From positions 1 to 64,000 of the forward strand of contig CAZUIM010000009.1 in NCBI GenBank assembly GCA_964620325.1: DNA of 64,000 nt, read 5' to 3'. Origin of the DNA: CAZMYM01 sp964620325 (GTDB lineage Bacteria > Bipolaricaulota > Bipolaricaulia > UBA7950 > UBA9294). Position numbers and translations under genes: made by a program. The notes below the pieces were generated by a model. It saw only the letters and a program-made list of their open reading frames with translations. It did not search any database and was not told where the DNA came from. Below are positions 41,964-50,387 of the stretch, piece after piece (the stretch's first letter is position 1; every line of letters begins with the position of its first letter).

Positions 41964-42811
41964 CAGAATCGTATCACCATCCCGACGCTCCCACCGATCC
42001 CCCCGATGCGGACGTCCCACCAGCCCGATGACGCGCTGATCGGGAGGATGAAGCGAACCTCGCCGACCAATCGAAGGAACGGCGGACCGATCTCGACACC
42101 GACCGCCGAGGTGATCGCAAAGGCAGACCACGTTAGCTCATCCAGCCGCAGTGCGGCGAGGGCCGCCTGCACCGGTTCGGCCAACTCGGTCGGGACGTCG
42201 ACCTCGACCTCCGGCGACGCCCCGCCGCCGACCAGGAGAACGCCGGCCGCCAGATCGAGCCCGACGACAAACAGGTCGAATCGCTTCGTCACCTCCGTCA
42301 CGATCGCCCAGGTTCCGAAGGCGAAGTCGATCGCCAACGAGCCGTCGAAGCCATCCTCATCGATCTCGACGTCGACGAGGGGCGATGGAATCGGAAGGCC
42401 GGCCAAATCGGCGATTTCTCGAACCAGGCCGTCTGACAGGAATCCGGCCGAGAATCGAACGCCGTTGAGCAGGAGGAGGGGAAGGCCGATCTCGAGCGAG
42501 CCGCCGAGAAGAGGGACCGGGAGAAGTGTCGGGGCGTCTCCGAGCGCCTCTTCCACTGCGGCGAGCCCGTCTTCGAACCCATGCCGAACCTCGGCCCGAT
42601 CCTGCGGCGGAACGCCGTAGTCGATCATCGCCCGATCGAGGGCATCAAACGCTTCGTTCGCCGCTATCGGCACCTTGCCGAAGGTCGCCGCCAGATCCAC
42701 AGTGTAGGCGAGTGCCCCGAACCACACGCCGCCCGCTTGCGCGCCGATGCAAGCGCAGAGAATCAGCGCCGCACCGCAGATCGCACCCTTCACCAGGGCT
42801 CGCCGGCTCAT
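41963..42811 (-). CDS. Exported beta-rich protein of unknown function, possibly outer-membrane associated
   Basis: A 282-residue protein with a signal sequence (LVKGAICGAALILCACIG) that could be a lipobox with Cys or a normal SPase I site. The mature part alternates hydrophobic and polar residues (VDVEIDEDGFDGSLAIDFAF, VGEVRFILPISASSG) and ends in a strand-like RF, which suggests a beta-barrel or beta-sandwich. No family recognised. It starts at ATG 42811, overlapping the acyl-CoA synthetase stop; an in-frame ATG at 42832 is also possible. Cotranscribed with cdd and the synthetase. Confidence 0.65.
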   Translation of the reverse strand: MSRRALVKGAICGAALILCACIGAQAGGVWFGALAYTVDLAATFGKVPIAANEAFDALDRAMIDYGVPPQDRAEVRHGFEDGLAAVEEALGDAPTLLPVPLLGGSLEIGLPLLLLNGVRFSAGFLSDGLVREIADLAGLPIPSPLVDVEIDEDGFDGSLAIDFAFGTWAIVTEVTKRFDLFVVGLDLAAGVLLVGGGASPEVEVDVPTELAEPVQAALAALRLDELTWSAFAITSAVGVEIGPPFLRLVGEVRFILPISASSGWWDVRIGGIGGSVGMVIRF

Positions 42812-44433
42812 CTTCTGTCCCAGCCCTCCCATTCCCTCTTCTTCAATTCGGCTCGCTTGATCTTACCACTCGTCGTCTTCGGTAGCTCCGTCACGTATTC
42901 GATCGCGCGCGGATACTTGTACGGCGCGGTCACGCTCTTCACGTGATCCTGCAGCTGTTTCGTCAGCTCGTCGGACGGTTCGTATCCGTCGGCGAGAATG
43001 ACGAACGCCTTGACGATCTCGCCGCGGTCGCGATGCGGAGCGGCGACTGCGGCCGCCTCGACGACGGCCGGGTGACTGACCAACGCGTCCTCGACCTCGA
43101 ACGGACCGATCCGATAGCCGGATGTGAGGATGACGTCGTCGGCTCGCCCCTCGAAGAAGAGGTAGCCGTCCTCGTCCATCCTGGCCAGATCCCCGGTGCG
43201 ATACCACCCTCCGGAGAAGACTGCCTCATCGAGCTCTGGCGCGTTCCAGTACCCATCGAAGATCGCCGGGCTGTCCGGCTTGAGGGCGATCTCACCGACC
43301 TCCCCCTTCGAGACCCGCGTCCCCGCTTCGTCGATCAGGACGACTCCCGGACCCGGCGTCGGCATCCCCATCGCTCCTGGCTTCACCGGCATTCCGGGAA
43401 GGTTGCAGACGAGACAGACGCTCTCGGTCTGCCCGTAGCCGTCGCGAATCGTGACGCCGAAAGCCCGCTTGAACGCCTCGATCGGCTCAACGTTCAGCGG
43501 CTCTCCGGCCGAGAGCGCGTCCTGGAGCGCGACATCGTAGTCTGCAAGATTCGGAATCTGAGCGAACAGCCGATACTCCGTCGGGGTGCAGCAGAGCTTG
43601 GTCACCTTGTACTTCACCAGCAACTCGAGGTATCGCTCCCCATCGAAGCGCCCGTTGTACATCACTTGCGTCGCGCCCGTCGTCAACGAGACGCCGACCG
43701 GGCTCCAGTACCACTTCGCCCAACCGGGCGCCGTCGTCGCCCAGATGACGTCGTCCTCGCTCGCTCCGTACCAATAGCGCGCCGTGATCCGGTTGTGACA
43801 GTACATCCAGCGATGCTTGTGGACGACTGGTTTCGGCTTCCCCGTCGTCCCGGAGGTGAAGTTGATCGTCATCGGGTCGTCCACTGTAAGGGCGACCTTC
43901 TCGTCGTCCGGATCCCCTTCGGCGACCAGGTCCTCGAACCGGAGCCAGCCTTCCGGCGCTTCGCCTCCACCGATCAGGATGAACGTCTCGAGCGGGCAGG
44001 TGCCGCGCGCCGCCTCGACCGTCTCGATCGTCGACACGTCGGCGACGATGACACGCGCGCCGCTCACCTCCGATCGATAGACGATCTCGCCGCTCTTGAG
44101 CATCTCCGAGCACGGGATCGCGACACCACCGGCCACGAATGTCCCGAGCTGTGCCATGTGTGCCTCGGGAAGCCTGGGCAGAATGTGCATCACCGGATCA
44201 CCTTTGGCGACGCCTAGCCGCCGCAGGGCGCTTCCGAACCGGCGCATTCCCGCGACCAACTCCGCGTAGCTCACCCGCTGCGCATTGCCGTCCGTGTCCT
44301 CCCAGAGGACGGCGCTCTTCTCCGGATGTCTCCGCGCGTGCCCCTCGACGACGTCGACAATGTTGTAGTCGGCTGGGATGTTCCATTCGAATTCCCGAAC
44401 CTCTCGCTCGTAGGACGGCTTGTCGTAGCGCAT
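42808..44433 (-). CDS. AMP-forming acyl-CoA synthetase (medium-chain/acetyl-CoA synthetase-like)
   Basis: A 541-residue adenylating enzyme that activates a carboxylic acid to its CoA thioester. It shows the P-loop-like NFTSGTTGKPKPVVH, DGYGQTE, the A8 segment GGWYRTGDLARMDEDGY and the C-terminal catalytic Lys in KTTSGKIKRAELK. The arrangement is closest to the MACS/AcsA group; the substrate (acetate to medium-chain acids) cannot be decided from sequence alone. A TTGCCT-17-TGTAAG promoter is possible upstream. It is divergent from the 44528 gene. Confidence 0.9.
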   Translation of the reverse strand: MRYDKPSYEREVREFEWNIPADYNIVDVVEGHARRHPEKSAVLWEDTDGNAQRVSYAELVAGMRRFGSALRRLGVAKGDPVMHILPRLPEAHMAQLGTFVAGGVAIPCSEMLKSGEIVYRSEVSGARVIVADVSTIETVEAARGTCPLETFILIGGGEAPEGWLRFEDLVAEGDPDDEKVALTVDDPMTINFTSGTTGKPKPVVHKHRWMYCHNRITARYWYGASEDDVIWATTAPGWAKWYWSPVGVSLTTGATQVMYNGRFDGERYLELLVKYKVTKLCCTPTEYRLFAQIPNLADYDVALQDALSAGEPLNVEPIEAFKRAFGVTIRDGYGQTESVCLVCNLPGMPVKPGAMGMPTPGPGVVLIDEAGTRVSKGEVGEIALKPDSPAIFDGYWNAPELDEAVFSGGWYRTGDLARMDEDGYLFFEGRADDVILTSGYRIGPFEVEDALVSHPAVVEAAAVAAPHRDRGEIVKAFVILADGYEPSDELTKQLQDHVKSVTAPYKYPRAIEYVTELPKTTSGKIKRAELKKREWEGWDRR

Positions 44434-44527
44434 CGTGTCGAATCACCTTACAGACTGGGTTTTGCTCCTAGGCAATGCTTCCTATAGCATACTCGCTAGA
44501 CTCGGCATCAACCAGGAAGGACGATTC

Positions 44528-45283
44528 ATGAAAGCCTTTGCCGTACTCGCACCGTCGACCTCCAAGCGTCTGATCGCCAAGGGCGTGGTTGCGCATTCGA
44601 TCGTTCAAACCGCGATCGAGGGCGGGACCGTCGTCGTCACGCTCGGAACGACGAACGCGTTCGTCGCCGCCGAGCTCTCCGGTGACTCGATCGACCACGG
44701 CGCATTCGCCGCCGGAGTCGTCGACGATCGGTGGAACCTCAATGCCCGCATCGGCGAAGAGCGGGATTTTGTCTTCCGAAACGGCGCGCGGATTTCGATC
44801 GAGCTCGGCGAGCTGCTCGACTCGCTCGGAGAGGGCGATGTCATCATCAAGGGAGGAAACGCGCTCGATCCGTTCGGCACCGTCGGCGTTCTGATGGCGG
44901 CGCCGGACGCAGGCACAATCGGCCGATACGTACCGACCGCACTCGCTCGCGGCGTCGACCTCGTCGTCCCGATCAGTGTCGGCAAGTCGGTACATACACC
45001 GATCCCAACAATCGCAGGAAAACTTGGAAGCCGGCGTTTGGCGTTCGGCGACGGCCTCCCGTGCGGGATGTTTCCGCTCACCGGGGACGTCGTGACGGAG
45101 ATCGAGGCCCTCGAGATCCTCTTCTCGGTTCGCGCCGATCACGTCGCCTCCGGAGGCATCGGTGTCGGCGCAGGGAGCGTCTCGCTCGTTCTCGAAGGAG
45201 AAGCGGACGACGTGCGCGCCGCCTACGATCTTCTCCAACGACTGAAAGGAGCTCCCGAGCCGCTCGTCGAAGGTCGCCGATGA
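44528..45283 (+). CDS. Conserved protein of unknown function (251 aa)
   Basis: A soluble, non-exported 251-residue protein with a repeat-like alpha/beta pattern. It begins KAFAVLAPSTSKRLIAKGVV and includes GTVVVTLGTTNAFVAAEL, DVIIKGGNALDPFGTVGVLM and GGIGVGAGSVSLVL. I recall similar openings in archaeal and other bacterial proteins of unknown function, but I cannot name a family. AGGAAGGA precedes the ATG at 44528. It heads an operon with yigZ, ruvA and ruvX, joined by overlapping stops and starts. Confidence 0.75.
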   Translation: MKAFAVLAPSTSKRLIAKGVVAHSIVQTAIEGGTVVVTLGTTNAFVAAELSGDSIDHGAFAAGVVDDRWNLNARIGEERDFVFRNGARISIELGELLDSLGEGDVIIKGGNALDPFGTVGVLMAAPDAGTIGRYVPTALARGVDLVVPISVGKSVHTPIPTIAGKLGSRRLAFGDGLPCGMFPLTGDVVTEIEALEILFSVRADHVASGGIGVGAGSVSLVLEGEADDVRAAYDLLQRLKGAPEPLVEGRR

Positions 45284-45891
45284 TCGATCGCTATCGAACG
45301 ATCGCCGAACCGACGTCGGCGCGGATCACTCGAAAGAAGTCACGCTTCTTCGCGTCCGTATTCCCTGTCACCACGGCCGACGAGATCGAGGAGGAGCTGG
45401 CGCGCCTTCGCAGGTCGCATCACGATGCAGCTCACGTCTGCTACGCATACCGTCTCCGCGGAGAGAACGAGCCCGTCTCCGTGTTCGAAGACGCTGGAGA
45501 GCCCGCCCGTTCGGCCGGCCTTCCGATCTGCCAGCAGCTGGAGAAGGACGACTTGTTGGACGTCCTCGCGGTCGTCGTCCGCCACTTCGGCGGCGTCAAG
45601 CTCGGCATCGGCGGATTGATCCGCGCGTACTCAGACGCCGTGCGCGCAGCACTCGACCGAGGATCGATCGTCAAGCGAACGCTCGAAACCGAGATTGAGG
45701 TCGCCTTCTCTCCCGATCTGACGTCGGCGGTCATGGGGACGATCCACCGCCAGGGCGCCCGTGTCGTTCGGATCGAGTACGATGCGGAAGCACGCGCGGT
45801 CGTTGCACTACCGCCAAGCCGCGTCGACACGTTCCGCGAGACGATGCGCGATGCGACCGGGGCCCGTGCGAGGATGGAGGTCAGACCTTGA
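45280..45891 (+). CDS. yigZ: YigZ/IMPACT-family protein
   Basis: A 203-residue protein of the UPF0029/IMPACT family: N-terminal ribosomal S5-like domain with KKSRFFASV, HDAAHVCYAYRL, DAGEPARSAGLPICQQL and VVVRHFGGVKLGIGGLIRAY, and a DUF1949-like C-terminal domain. Its function in bacteria is not well defined; eukaryotic IMPACT modulates Gcn2. The start ATG overlaps the previous stop. Confidence 0.92.
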   Translation: MIDRYRTIAEPTSARITRKKSRFFASVFPVTTADEIEEELARLRRSHHDAAHVCYAYRLRGENEPVSVFEDAGEPARSAGLPICQQLEKDDLLDVLAVVVRHFGGVKLGIGGLIRAYSDAVRAALDRGSIVKRTLETEIEVAFSPDLTSAVMGTIHRQGARVVRIEYDAEARAVVALPPSRVDTFRETMRDATGARARMEVRP

Positions 45892-46472
45892 TCGATTCGA
45901 TCAGCGGTGAGATCGTTCGAGCGGGAGGCGATCACGTCGTCATCGAGACCGGCGGAATCGCCTATCGCATCTTCTGCCCGTCGTGGGACGTCGCGGCCTG
46001 TCCGGTCGGACATCCGGCCGTCCTGTTCGTACATCTCATCGTTCGAGACGACACGATGGAGTTGTACGGCTTCGCGTCCCCGGACGAACGCGAGATCTTC
46101 ACCCATCTCCTCTCCGTCGGACAGGTTGGGCCTCGGCTTGCCCTTCAGATCCTGTCGTCCCTTCCGACCGACGCCCTCGTGGAGGCGATCGGAGCGAACG
46201 ACGTCGGCAGACTGACGACGATCAAGGGGGTCGGACGGAAGACGGCGGAGCGAATCTTGATCGACCTTCGAGACAAGATCGGCGTGGCCGGAGACGGTCG
46301 TAGCTTCCTCCTCACGCCCGATGAGGAGACGGCGCTGCGCGCGTTGACGTCCAAGGCACTCGGCTTCTCTGCGCGGGAGGCCCGCCAGGCGATCGAACGG
46401 CTGCGCGGTGAAAGCCTCGACGCCGAAGGCCTCGTCCGCCGCGCGCTCGCCCAGATAGGAAGCGACCGGTGA
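45888..46472 (+). CDS. ruvA: Holliday junction branch migration protein RuvA
   Basis: A 194-residue DNA-binding subunit of RuvAB. The OB fold opens with DSISGEIVRAGGDHVVIETGG, followed by tandem HhH motifs (LLSVGQVGPRLALQIL and LTTIKGVGRKTAERILIDL) and the C-terminal domain that contacts RuvB. It starts with TTG behind GGAGG and overlaps yigZ as TTGA. ruvB and ruvC are not in the window. Confidence 0.95.
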   Translation: MIDSISGEIVRAGGDHVVIETGGIAYRIFCPSWDVAACPVGHPAVLFVHLIVRDDTMELYGFASPDEREIFTHLLSVGQVGPRLALQILSSLPTDALVEAIGANDVGRLTTIKGVGRKTAERILIDLRDKIGVAGDGRSFLLTPDEETALRALTSKALGFSAREARQAIERLRGESLDAEGLVRRALAQIGSDR

Positions 46473-46912
46473 GAATCCTCGGAGTCGATTACGGGAGGGC
46501 GCGGCTCGGTCTCGCAATCAGCGACGAGGACGCCACGCTAGCGAGTCCTCTTCCACAGCAGCGCCGAACGCACTCACTCGATCACGACGTGAGACAACTC
46601 GCCCGGTGGGCGAGGGAACACCGGATCAGACGCATCGTCATCGGCCTGCCGCTGAACATGAACGGGTCCCGCGGAGAGATGGCCGAGGAGGTGATCTCCT
46701 TCGCCGAGCGCGTCCGGCGAGCGACCGATCTTCCGGTCGAGCTGACCGACGAACGACTGACCTCCGTAGAAGCGGAGCGGGTCTTGGTCGAGGCGAACTT
46801 GTCGAGAAAGAGGCGCAAGGGTCTCCGTGACAGCCTCGCGGCCGTCCTGATCCTGCAGGAATACCTCAATCGAGAATGCACCGGAGCTTCCGGTGATCAG
46901 AAACCTGTGTGA
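46469..46912 (+). CDS. ruvX: Putative Holliday junction resolvase / pre-16S rRNA nuclease RuvX (YqgF)
   Basis: A 147-residue RNase H-like protein with GVDYGRARLGLAISDEDATL at the N-terminus, RRIVIGLPLNMNGSRGEMAE and ELTDERLTSVEAERVLVE, and the terminal DSLAAVLILQEYL. In E. coli YqgF matures 16S rRNA; a role with RuvA in recombination was proposed earlier. GTG overlaps the ruvA stop. This ends the operon. Confidence 0.93.
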   Translation: MRILGVDYGRARLGLAISDEDATLASPLPQQRRTHSLDHDVRQLARWAREHRIRRIVIGLPLNMNGSRGEMAEEVISFAERVRRATDLPVELTDERLTSVEAERVLVEANLSRKRRKGLRDSLAAVLILQEYLNRECTGASGDQKPV

Positions 46913-46921
46913 CGTGTGCCG

Positions 46922-47089
46922 CTATTTCTTCTCCTCGCGCGTGAGGTACTCGAGGATCGCCTCGACCACGAGGTAGTTCACCGAACGATCCTTCGCCTCC
47001 GCCAGCTTGATCAGACGCTCGACAGGGCGCTGCTCGAGTTTGCTCTTCGGAACGTAGATCGAGATCTTGTCGAGAAGCTGCTTGGGCAT
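46922..47089 (-). CDS. Ribbon-helix-helix DNA-binding protein (55 aa)
   Basis: A short gene in the ruvX-prfB gap. From ATG 47089 the product opens MPKQLLDKISIYVPKSKLEQ, continues as two helices (PVERLIKLAEAKDRSVNYLV) and ends LEYLTREEKK. The strand-helix-helix layout is that of Arc/CopG-type repressors. GAGGGGGG precedes the ATG and a promoter is visible upstream. No toxin partner gene lies next to it, so it is likely a stand-alone regulator rather than an antitoxin. Confidence 0.8.
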   Translation of the reverse strand: MPKQLLDKISIYVPKSKLEQRPVERLIKLAEAKDRSVNYLVVEAILEYLTREEKK

Positions 47090-47123
47090 AGAATCCCCCC
47101 TCCTCGTAGCGGTTCAAGAATGT

Positions 47124-47152
47124 ATTGTAGCAGGCTTTGTTAGAGAGTGCAA
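47124..47152 (-). promoter_or_regulatory. Promoter of the ribbon-helix-helix gene (TTGCAC-17-TACAAT)
   Basis: On the minus strand TTGCAC (47152-47147) and TACAAT (47129-47124) are separated by 17 bp. The start near 47117 leaves about 28 nt with a strong Shine-Dalgarno before the ATG. Confidence 0.8.
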
Positions 47153-47170
47153 GTGGTTGCTAAGACGTAA

Positions 47171-48272
47171 CTATGATGGTGTGTTTTCGCCCTCCGTGTA
47201 GGAGAGGTACGCCTCGATGAAAGCACCGAGATCGCCGTCGAGCACGGCGTCGACGTTCCCCGTCTCCTCCCTCGTCCGGTGATCCTTCACCATGCGATAC
47301 GGATGGAGAACGTACGATCGAATCTGGCTTCCCCATTCGTTCTCCTTCAGCTCCCCCTGGATCTCATCGAGCCTCTCCGCCTGTTGCCGGCGGAGGATCT
47401 CACCGAGGCGGGAACGGAGAATGCGCATCGCCGTCTCTTTGTTCTGGTGTTGGCTTCGCTCATTCTGGCAGGAGACGGCAATCCCCGTCGGAAGGTGCGT
47501 GATCCGCACGGCGGAATCGGTCACATTCACGTGCTGCCCTCCGGCTCCGGAGGCCCGGTACGTGTCGACTCGGAGGTCTTTCGGATCGATCGAAAGCTCC
47601 GCCTCTTCGGTCACCGGAACGACCGTCACCGCGGCGAACGATGTGTGCCGGCGGTGAGCCGAGTCAAACGGAGAGAGGCGGACCAGCCGGTGAACGCCCC
47701 GTTCTCCTTTCAAGTTGCCGAACGCATACCTGCCAGAGATCTCGAGCGTCGCACTCCGGATCCCGGCCCCCTCGCCCTCGCTCGCTTCGAGGAGGGTCGC
47801 CCGGAATCTCATCCTCTCGGCGAATCGCCCATACATCCGCAAGAGCATCTCGGCCCAGTCTTGCGAGTCGGTTCCGCCGGCGCCGGCGTTGATCGACAGG
47901 TAGCAGTCCTCGACGTCGTACTCCCCGGAGAAGGTCAGTTCGATTCGAAACCGATGAAGGGCCCGCTCGAGATCCCCGGCTCGTCTCTCGATCGCGGCCA
48001 GTTCTTCTTCATCGTTCGCCTCGACGGCCATCTCGCGGAGAAGTTCGATCTCTTCGAGCTCGGACGAGACCTCGCAGTAGCGAGTCAAGAGAGACCGCGT
48101 CTGCTCCAGTTCCCTAGACGCAGATTCGGCGCGCTGGCGATCCTCCCAGAAGCCGGGTGCCGCCATGACCTGTTCGAGTTCGCCGATCCGTACCTTCAAC
48201 TCGGCCGGGTCAAAGGTGATCACCAATCCTGCCGAGAATCTCACGCATTCGGGAAAGATCTTCTTCGATCAT
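47171..48272 (-). CDS. prfB: Peptide chain release factor 2, programmed +1 frameshift
   Basis: RF2 recognises UGA and UAA. The first frame runs from ATG 48272 for 20 codons (MIEEDLSRMREILGRIGDHL) to an in-frame TGA at 48212-48210. A +1 shift at CTT TGA C continues in the second frame (DPAELKVRIGELEQVM…) to TAG at 47171, giving 366 residues, the normal RF2 length. The second frame has the GGQ motif (ASGAGGQHVNVTDSAVRITH) and the SPF recognition motif (RLVRLSPFDSAHRR). Autoregulation by UGA readthrough is known for this gene. TAGGGG lies 5 nt upstream of the ATG. Confidence 0.95.
48209..48215 (-). other. prfB programmed frameshift site CTTTGAC
   Basis: Minus strand CTT-TGA-C, where a ribosome waiting on the in-frame TGA slips forward by one base to read GAC. 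A GGATTGG stretch just upstream could act as the internal Shine-Dalgarno stimulator, but it is weaker than the AGGGGG of E. coli. Confidence 0.9.
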
Positions 48273-48425
48273 CGGAACCCCTATCGCGTCGAATCGGACG
48301 CCCCTTTCAGTGTACCGAGGGACCGCCACGAGTTCACCAACACGTCGTCCGGAATGGAGTTGACAGAGCCGCTCGAGGGGCTATTGCCAGAGATCCACAG
48401 ATTCGACATCGAAAGAAGATGCCCG

Positions 48426-48620
48426 ATGGAAGGCTATTTCGCAATCCTCGCCGCAGTCCCCGGGTTCTTCCTCAATTCGCTGTTCGTGATCCTCTTCTCG
48501 CGGGTCGTCCGCCCGACCTTCGGGATCGAGCACCCGACCTCGATGCCGATGATGATCGCCCTCTTCTCTTCGAGTCTCTCCGGAGCGCGGATCCTTCACG
48601 GCACGGCCGGTCCGTCGTAG
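48426..48620 (+). CDS. Small hydrophobic membrane protein (64 aa)
   Basis: A short frame opening MEGYFAILAAVPGFFLNSLF with one or two membrane helices (also MIALFSSSLSGA). Codon choice (ATC, GTC, CTC, CCG) matches the neighbouring real genes. TTGACA at 48360-48365 with TATTGC 16 bp later could be its promoter. The 3' end overlaps the end of the convergent Cys-rich gene by 25 bp. The ribosome site is weak, so this is a moderate-confidence gene. Confidence 0.5.
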   Translation: MEGYFAILAAVPGFFLNSLFVILFSRVVRPTFGIEHPTSMPMMIALFSSSLSGARILHGTAGPS

Positions 48621-49582
48621 TCGAGGTTGTCGATCGTCAGTCGAATCTGATCGTAGCTCCTTCCGCCGGAGCCGTCGTAGAGTGTGAGACTGATCGTCAC
48701 CGACTCCCCGTGAGGTCGATCGGTCATCGGAGCGCGATAGGTCGGAGACAGCGTGTCCGCCCCTTCGAGCGTCCCCTTGCTCGCAGCCCAGACGTAACAA
48801 CCCGAAGCGCAGGCCGGATTGCTGATCGTTCCTCGAAGTGCGAACGAGGATCCTTCGTCGATTTGCGACGGGTATTGGCGAACGATGCGGGGTTTCGGGC
48901 GGTCGGCCGGACGTCCCGGACCCGGATCGAACGGCGACGCGGTCCAGATGAACGCGCAGTCTCCTTCGATGCAGGGACAGGGACCGATAACCGAGCCGCA
49001 CGAGTCGACCGGCGGAACCTCGGTGATGCACGGGCTCGCACACGGAACCTCCGGCTGCGGGCACGTTTCATCGATCCCTCGGGCGCACGGGTCGACCGGG
49101 GGACAGACGGGCCGCGGCGGGCAAGGATCAGGAGGGCAGGCGAGCGGATTGCGCACCGTCAGCACGAAAGCATCGCTCGCGGTCCGGCCCCGCCCGTCGG
49201 TCACCGTCAGCCGGAGGAGCACGCAGTCTTCGCAGCCGCAGACCGACGGAGCGGTGTACACGGGATCCTTTGCGTACGGGTCGCTGAAAACACCGAGCCC
49301 GCCCTGCGCCGTCCAGTGGTAGCTGACGGCGCCACCGGCCGCACCCGAGACACGTCCGGCAAGCTGAACCGTCTCCCGCTCCTCGACCGTCGTGTCCACT
49401 CCGGCATCGACCGTGAAGGCACCTCCGGTCTCGGACGACGAAGCGCTGAGTGTGGGAGTCGAAGCCTGCGAAGACGAATCGGCCGCCGCTTGCTCCGAAC
49501 CTCCGCCGGCAAAGAGAAGGAGCCCGAGGACGAGCGCCAATCCAACCCCGAGCAGGACGAGAAACGTGGAGTTCTGATTCAT
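48596..49582 (-). CDS. Exported Cys/Pro-rich protein with PKD-like domains
   Basis: A 328-residue protein with a single N-terminal membrane segment (FLVLLGVGLALVLGLLLF) after MNQNST, a Ser/Ala-rich spacer, then an Ig/PKD-like domain (about residues 60-140). The middle is a Cys/Pro-rich stretch of about 75 residues with repeated P-P-x-D-P-C-type units and many cysteines (LACPPDPCPPRPVCPPVDPC), then a second Ig-like domain to the C-terminus. GGGAGG precedes the ATG at 49582. It is probably surface anchored, with disulphide-locked middle region. Function unknown. Confidence 0.75.
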   Translation of the reverse strand: MNQNSTFLVLLGVGLALVLGLLLFAGGGSEQAAADSSSQASTPTLSASSSETGGAFTVDAGVDTTVEERETVQLAGRVSGAAGGAVSYHWTAQGGLGVFSDPYAKDPVYTAPSVCGCEDCVLLRLTVTDGRGRTASDAFVLTVRNPLACPPDPCPPRPVCPPVDPCARGIDETCPQPEVPCASPCITEVPPVDSCGSVIGPCPCIEGDCAFIWTASPFDPGPGRPADRPKPRIVRQYPSQIDEGSSFALRGTISNPACASGCYVWAASKGTLEGADTLSPTYRAPMTDRPHGESVTISLTLYDGSGGRSYDQIRLTIDNLDYDGPAVP

Positions 49583-49805
49583 ACCAAGCACCTCCCGTCC
49601 GCCGGGCGAGACGGACACTTCGCCGAAGCGGACCGCTCATCATCCAGATTCCTGCGATCACAGCCTAGCCGGCGGCGCCCGCGCGATTCAAGCCGCACGT
49701 CTCTGCGAGGGCCGCCATTTGCACGGCGGTTCGGGGACTCTTGCGCCGGTGATGCGTTGTCTCGCCGCGTGAAAGAAAGGACGCCGCACGCTCGTCTGTG
49801 ACGGA

Positions 49806-49830
49806 GGACGGCGGCGACCGGACGCCGTCC
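49806..49830. repeat. Inverted repeat hairpin upstream of the Cys-rich gene
   Basis: GGACGGCG (49806-49813) and CGCCGTCC (49823-49830) form an 8-bp stem, 46 bp after the stop of the YkuK-like gene. It may end that transcript. The rest of the 294-bp gap 49583-49876 holds a possible minus-strand promoter TTGAAT-18-TAGGCT for the Cys-rich gene and nothing else I can name. Confidence 0.4.
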
Positions 49831-49876
49831 GATCCGGGGCTCCAGTCGATCGAACACAAAACGACCGCAGGGACAA

Positions 49877-50356
49877 CTACGTATGCTTGTCAGCCACCGA
49901 TGAAGCCGCGTAGGCGTGCGGCTTGATCCGCACGGACAGGCCGTTGGCGATGATCATCCCAACCACTTCATCGATCATCTCCTTCGTCCTTCCGTTCTCC
50001 CCGATGTCGACGTGGATCTCGAGGTTGAACTGGAGGCGAGACAGGGCGGCCAACCGCTCGATCAGATGCTGCGCCAGCTCAAATGAGAGCCACGCCTCAC
50101 GCCAGATCTGTTGCCGGAGCGAATGCGGCTTCTTTTCCCCTCGCCGGGTCCAGTAGTACCGGCCTCCGCGCCCGACTCGATGCAACACGATGGCGCTCAC
50201 AATCTCGAGTCGGTCGAGGGACGTCGAGGAGTCGGTTCCGATGAGCAGTTCGAACCGGTCCCGCGAACTTCCCGTCATCTCACCAACGATGCTCTCGACG
50301 ACCTCGTCGAAGGTCATCCGCCCAAGATTCGGGTTGAAGAACGGTTGCGAGAGCAT
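49877..50356 (-). CDS. YkuK-like (DUF458) RNase H-fold protein
   Basis: A 159-residue protein with the DUF458 layout: LGRMTFDEVVESIVGEM, an acidic strand LLIGTDSSTS, IVSAIVLHRVGRGGRYYWTRR, then a helix and strand LEIHVDIGENGRTKEMIDEV. The family is predicted to adopt an RNase H-like fold, and YkuK of Bacillus is poorly characterised. Start at ATG 50356 with TAGGAT upstream; an in-frame extension to 50551 overlaps the kinase and lacks coding character. Confidence 0.8.
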   Translation of the reverse strand: MLSQPFFNPNLGRMTFDEVVESIVGEMTGSSRDRFELLIGTDSSTSLDRLEIVSAIVLHRVGRGGRYYWTRRGEKKPHSLRQQIWREAWLSFELAQHLIERLAALSRLQFNLEIHVDIGENGRTKEMIDEVVGMIIANGLSVRIKPHAYAASSVADKHT

Positions 50357-50387
50357 GCCCGATCCTAGCGGGTTAGGCCGCATCGAT

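Noticed and set aside
46866..47117. 83-codon minus-strand frame in the ruvX-prfB gap
   Set aside because: The neighbouring frame encodes a convincing ribbon-helix-helix protein with ribosome site and promoter.
47279..49801. 840-codon plus-strand frame across prfB and the Cys-rich gene
   Set aside because: Arg/Pro/Ser-rich shadow without motifs; both genes beneath it are well supported.
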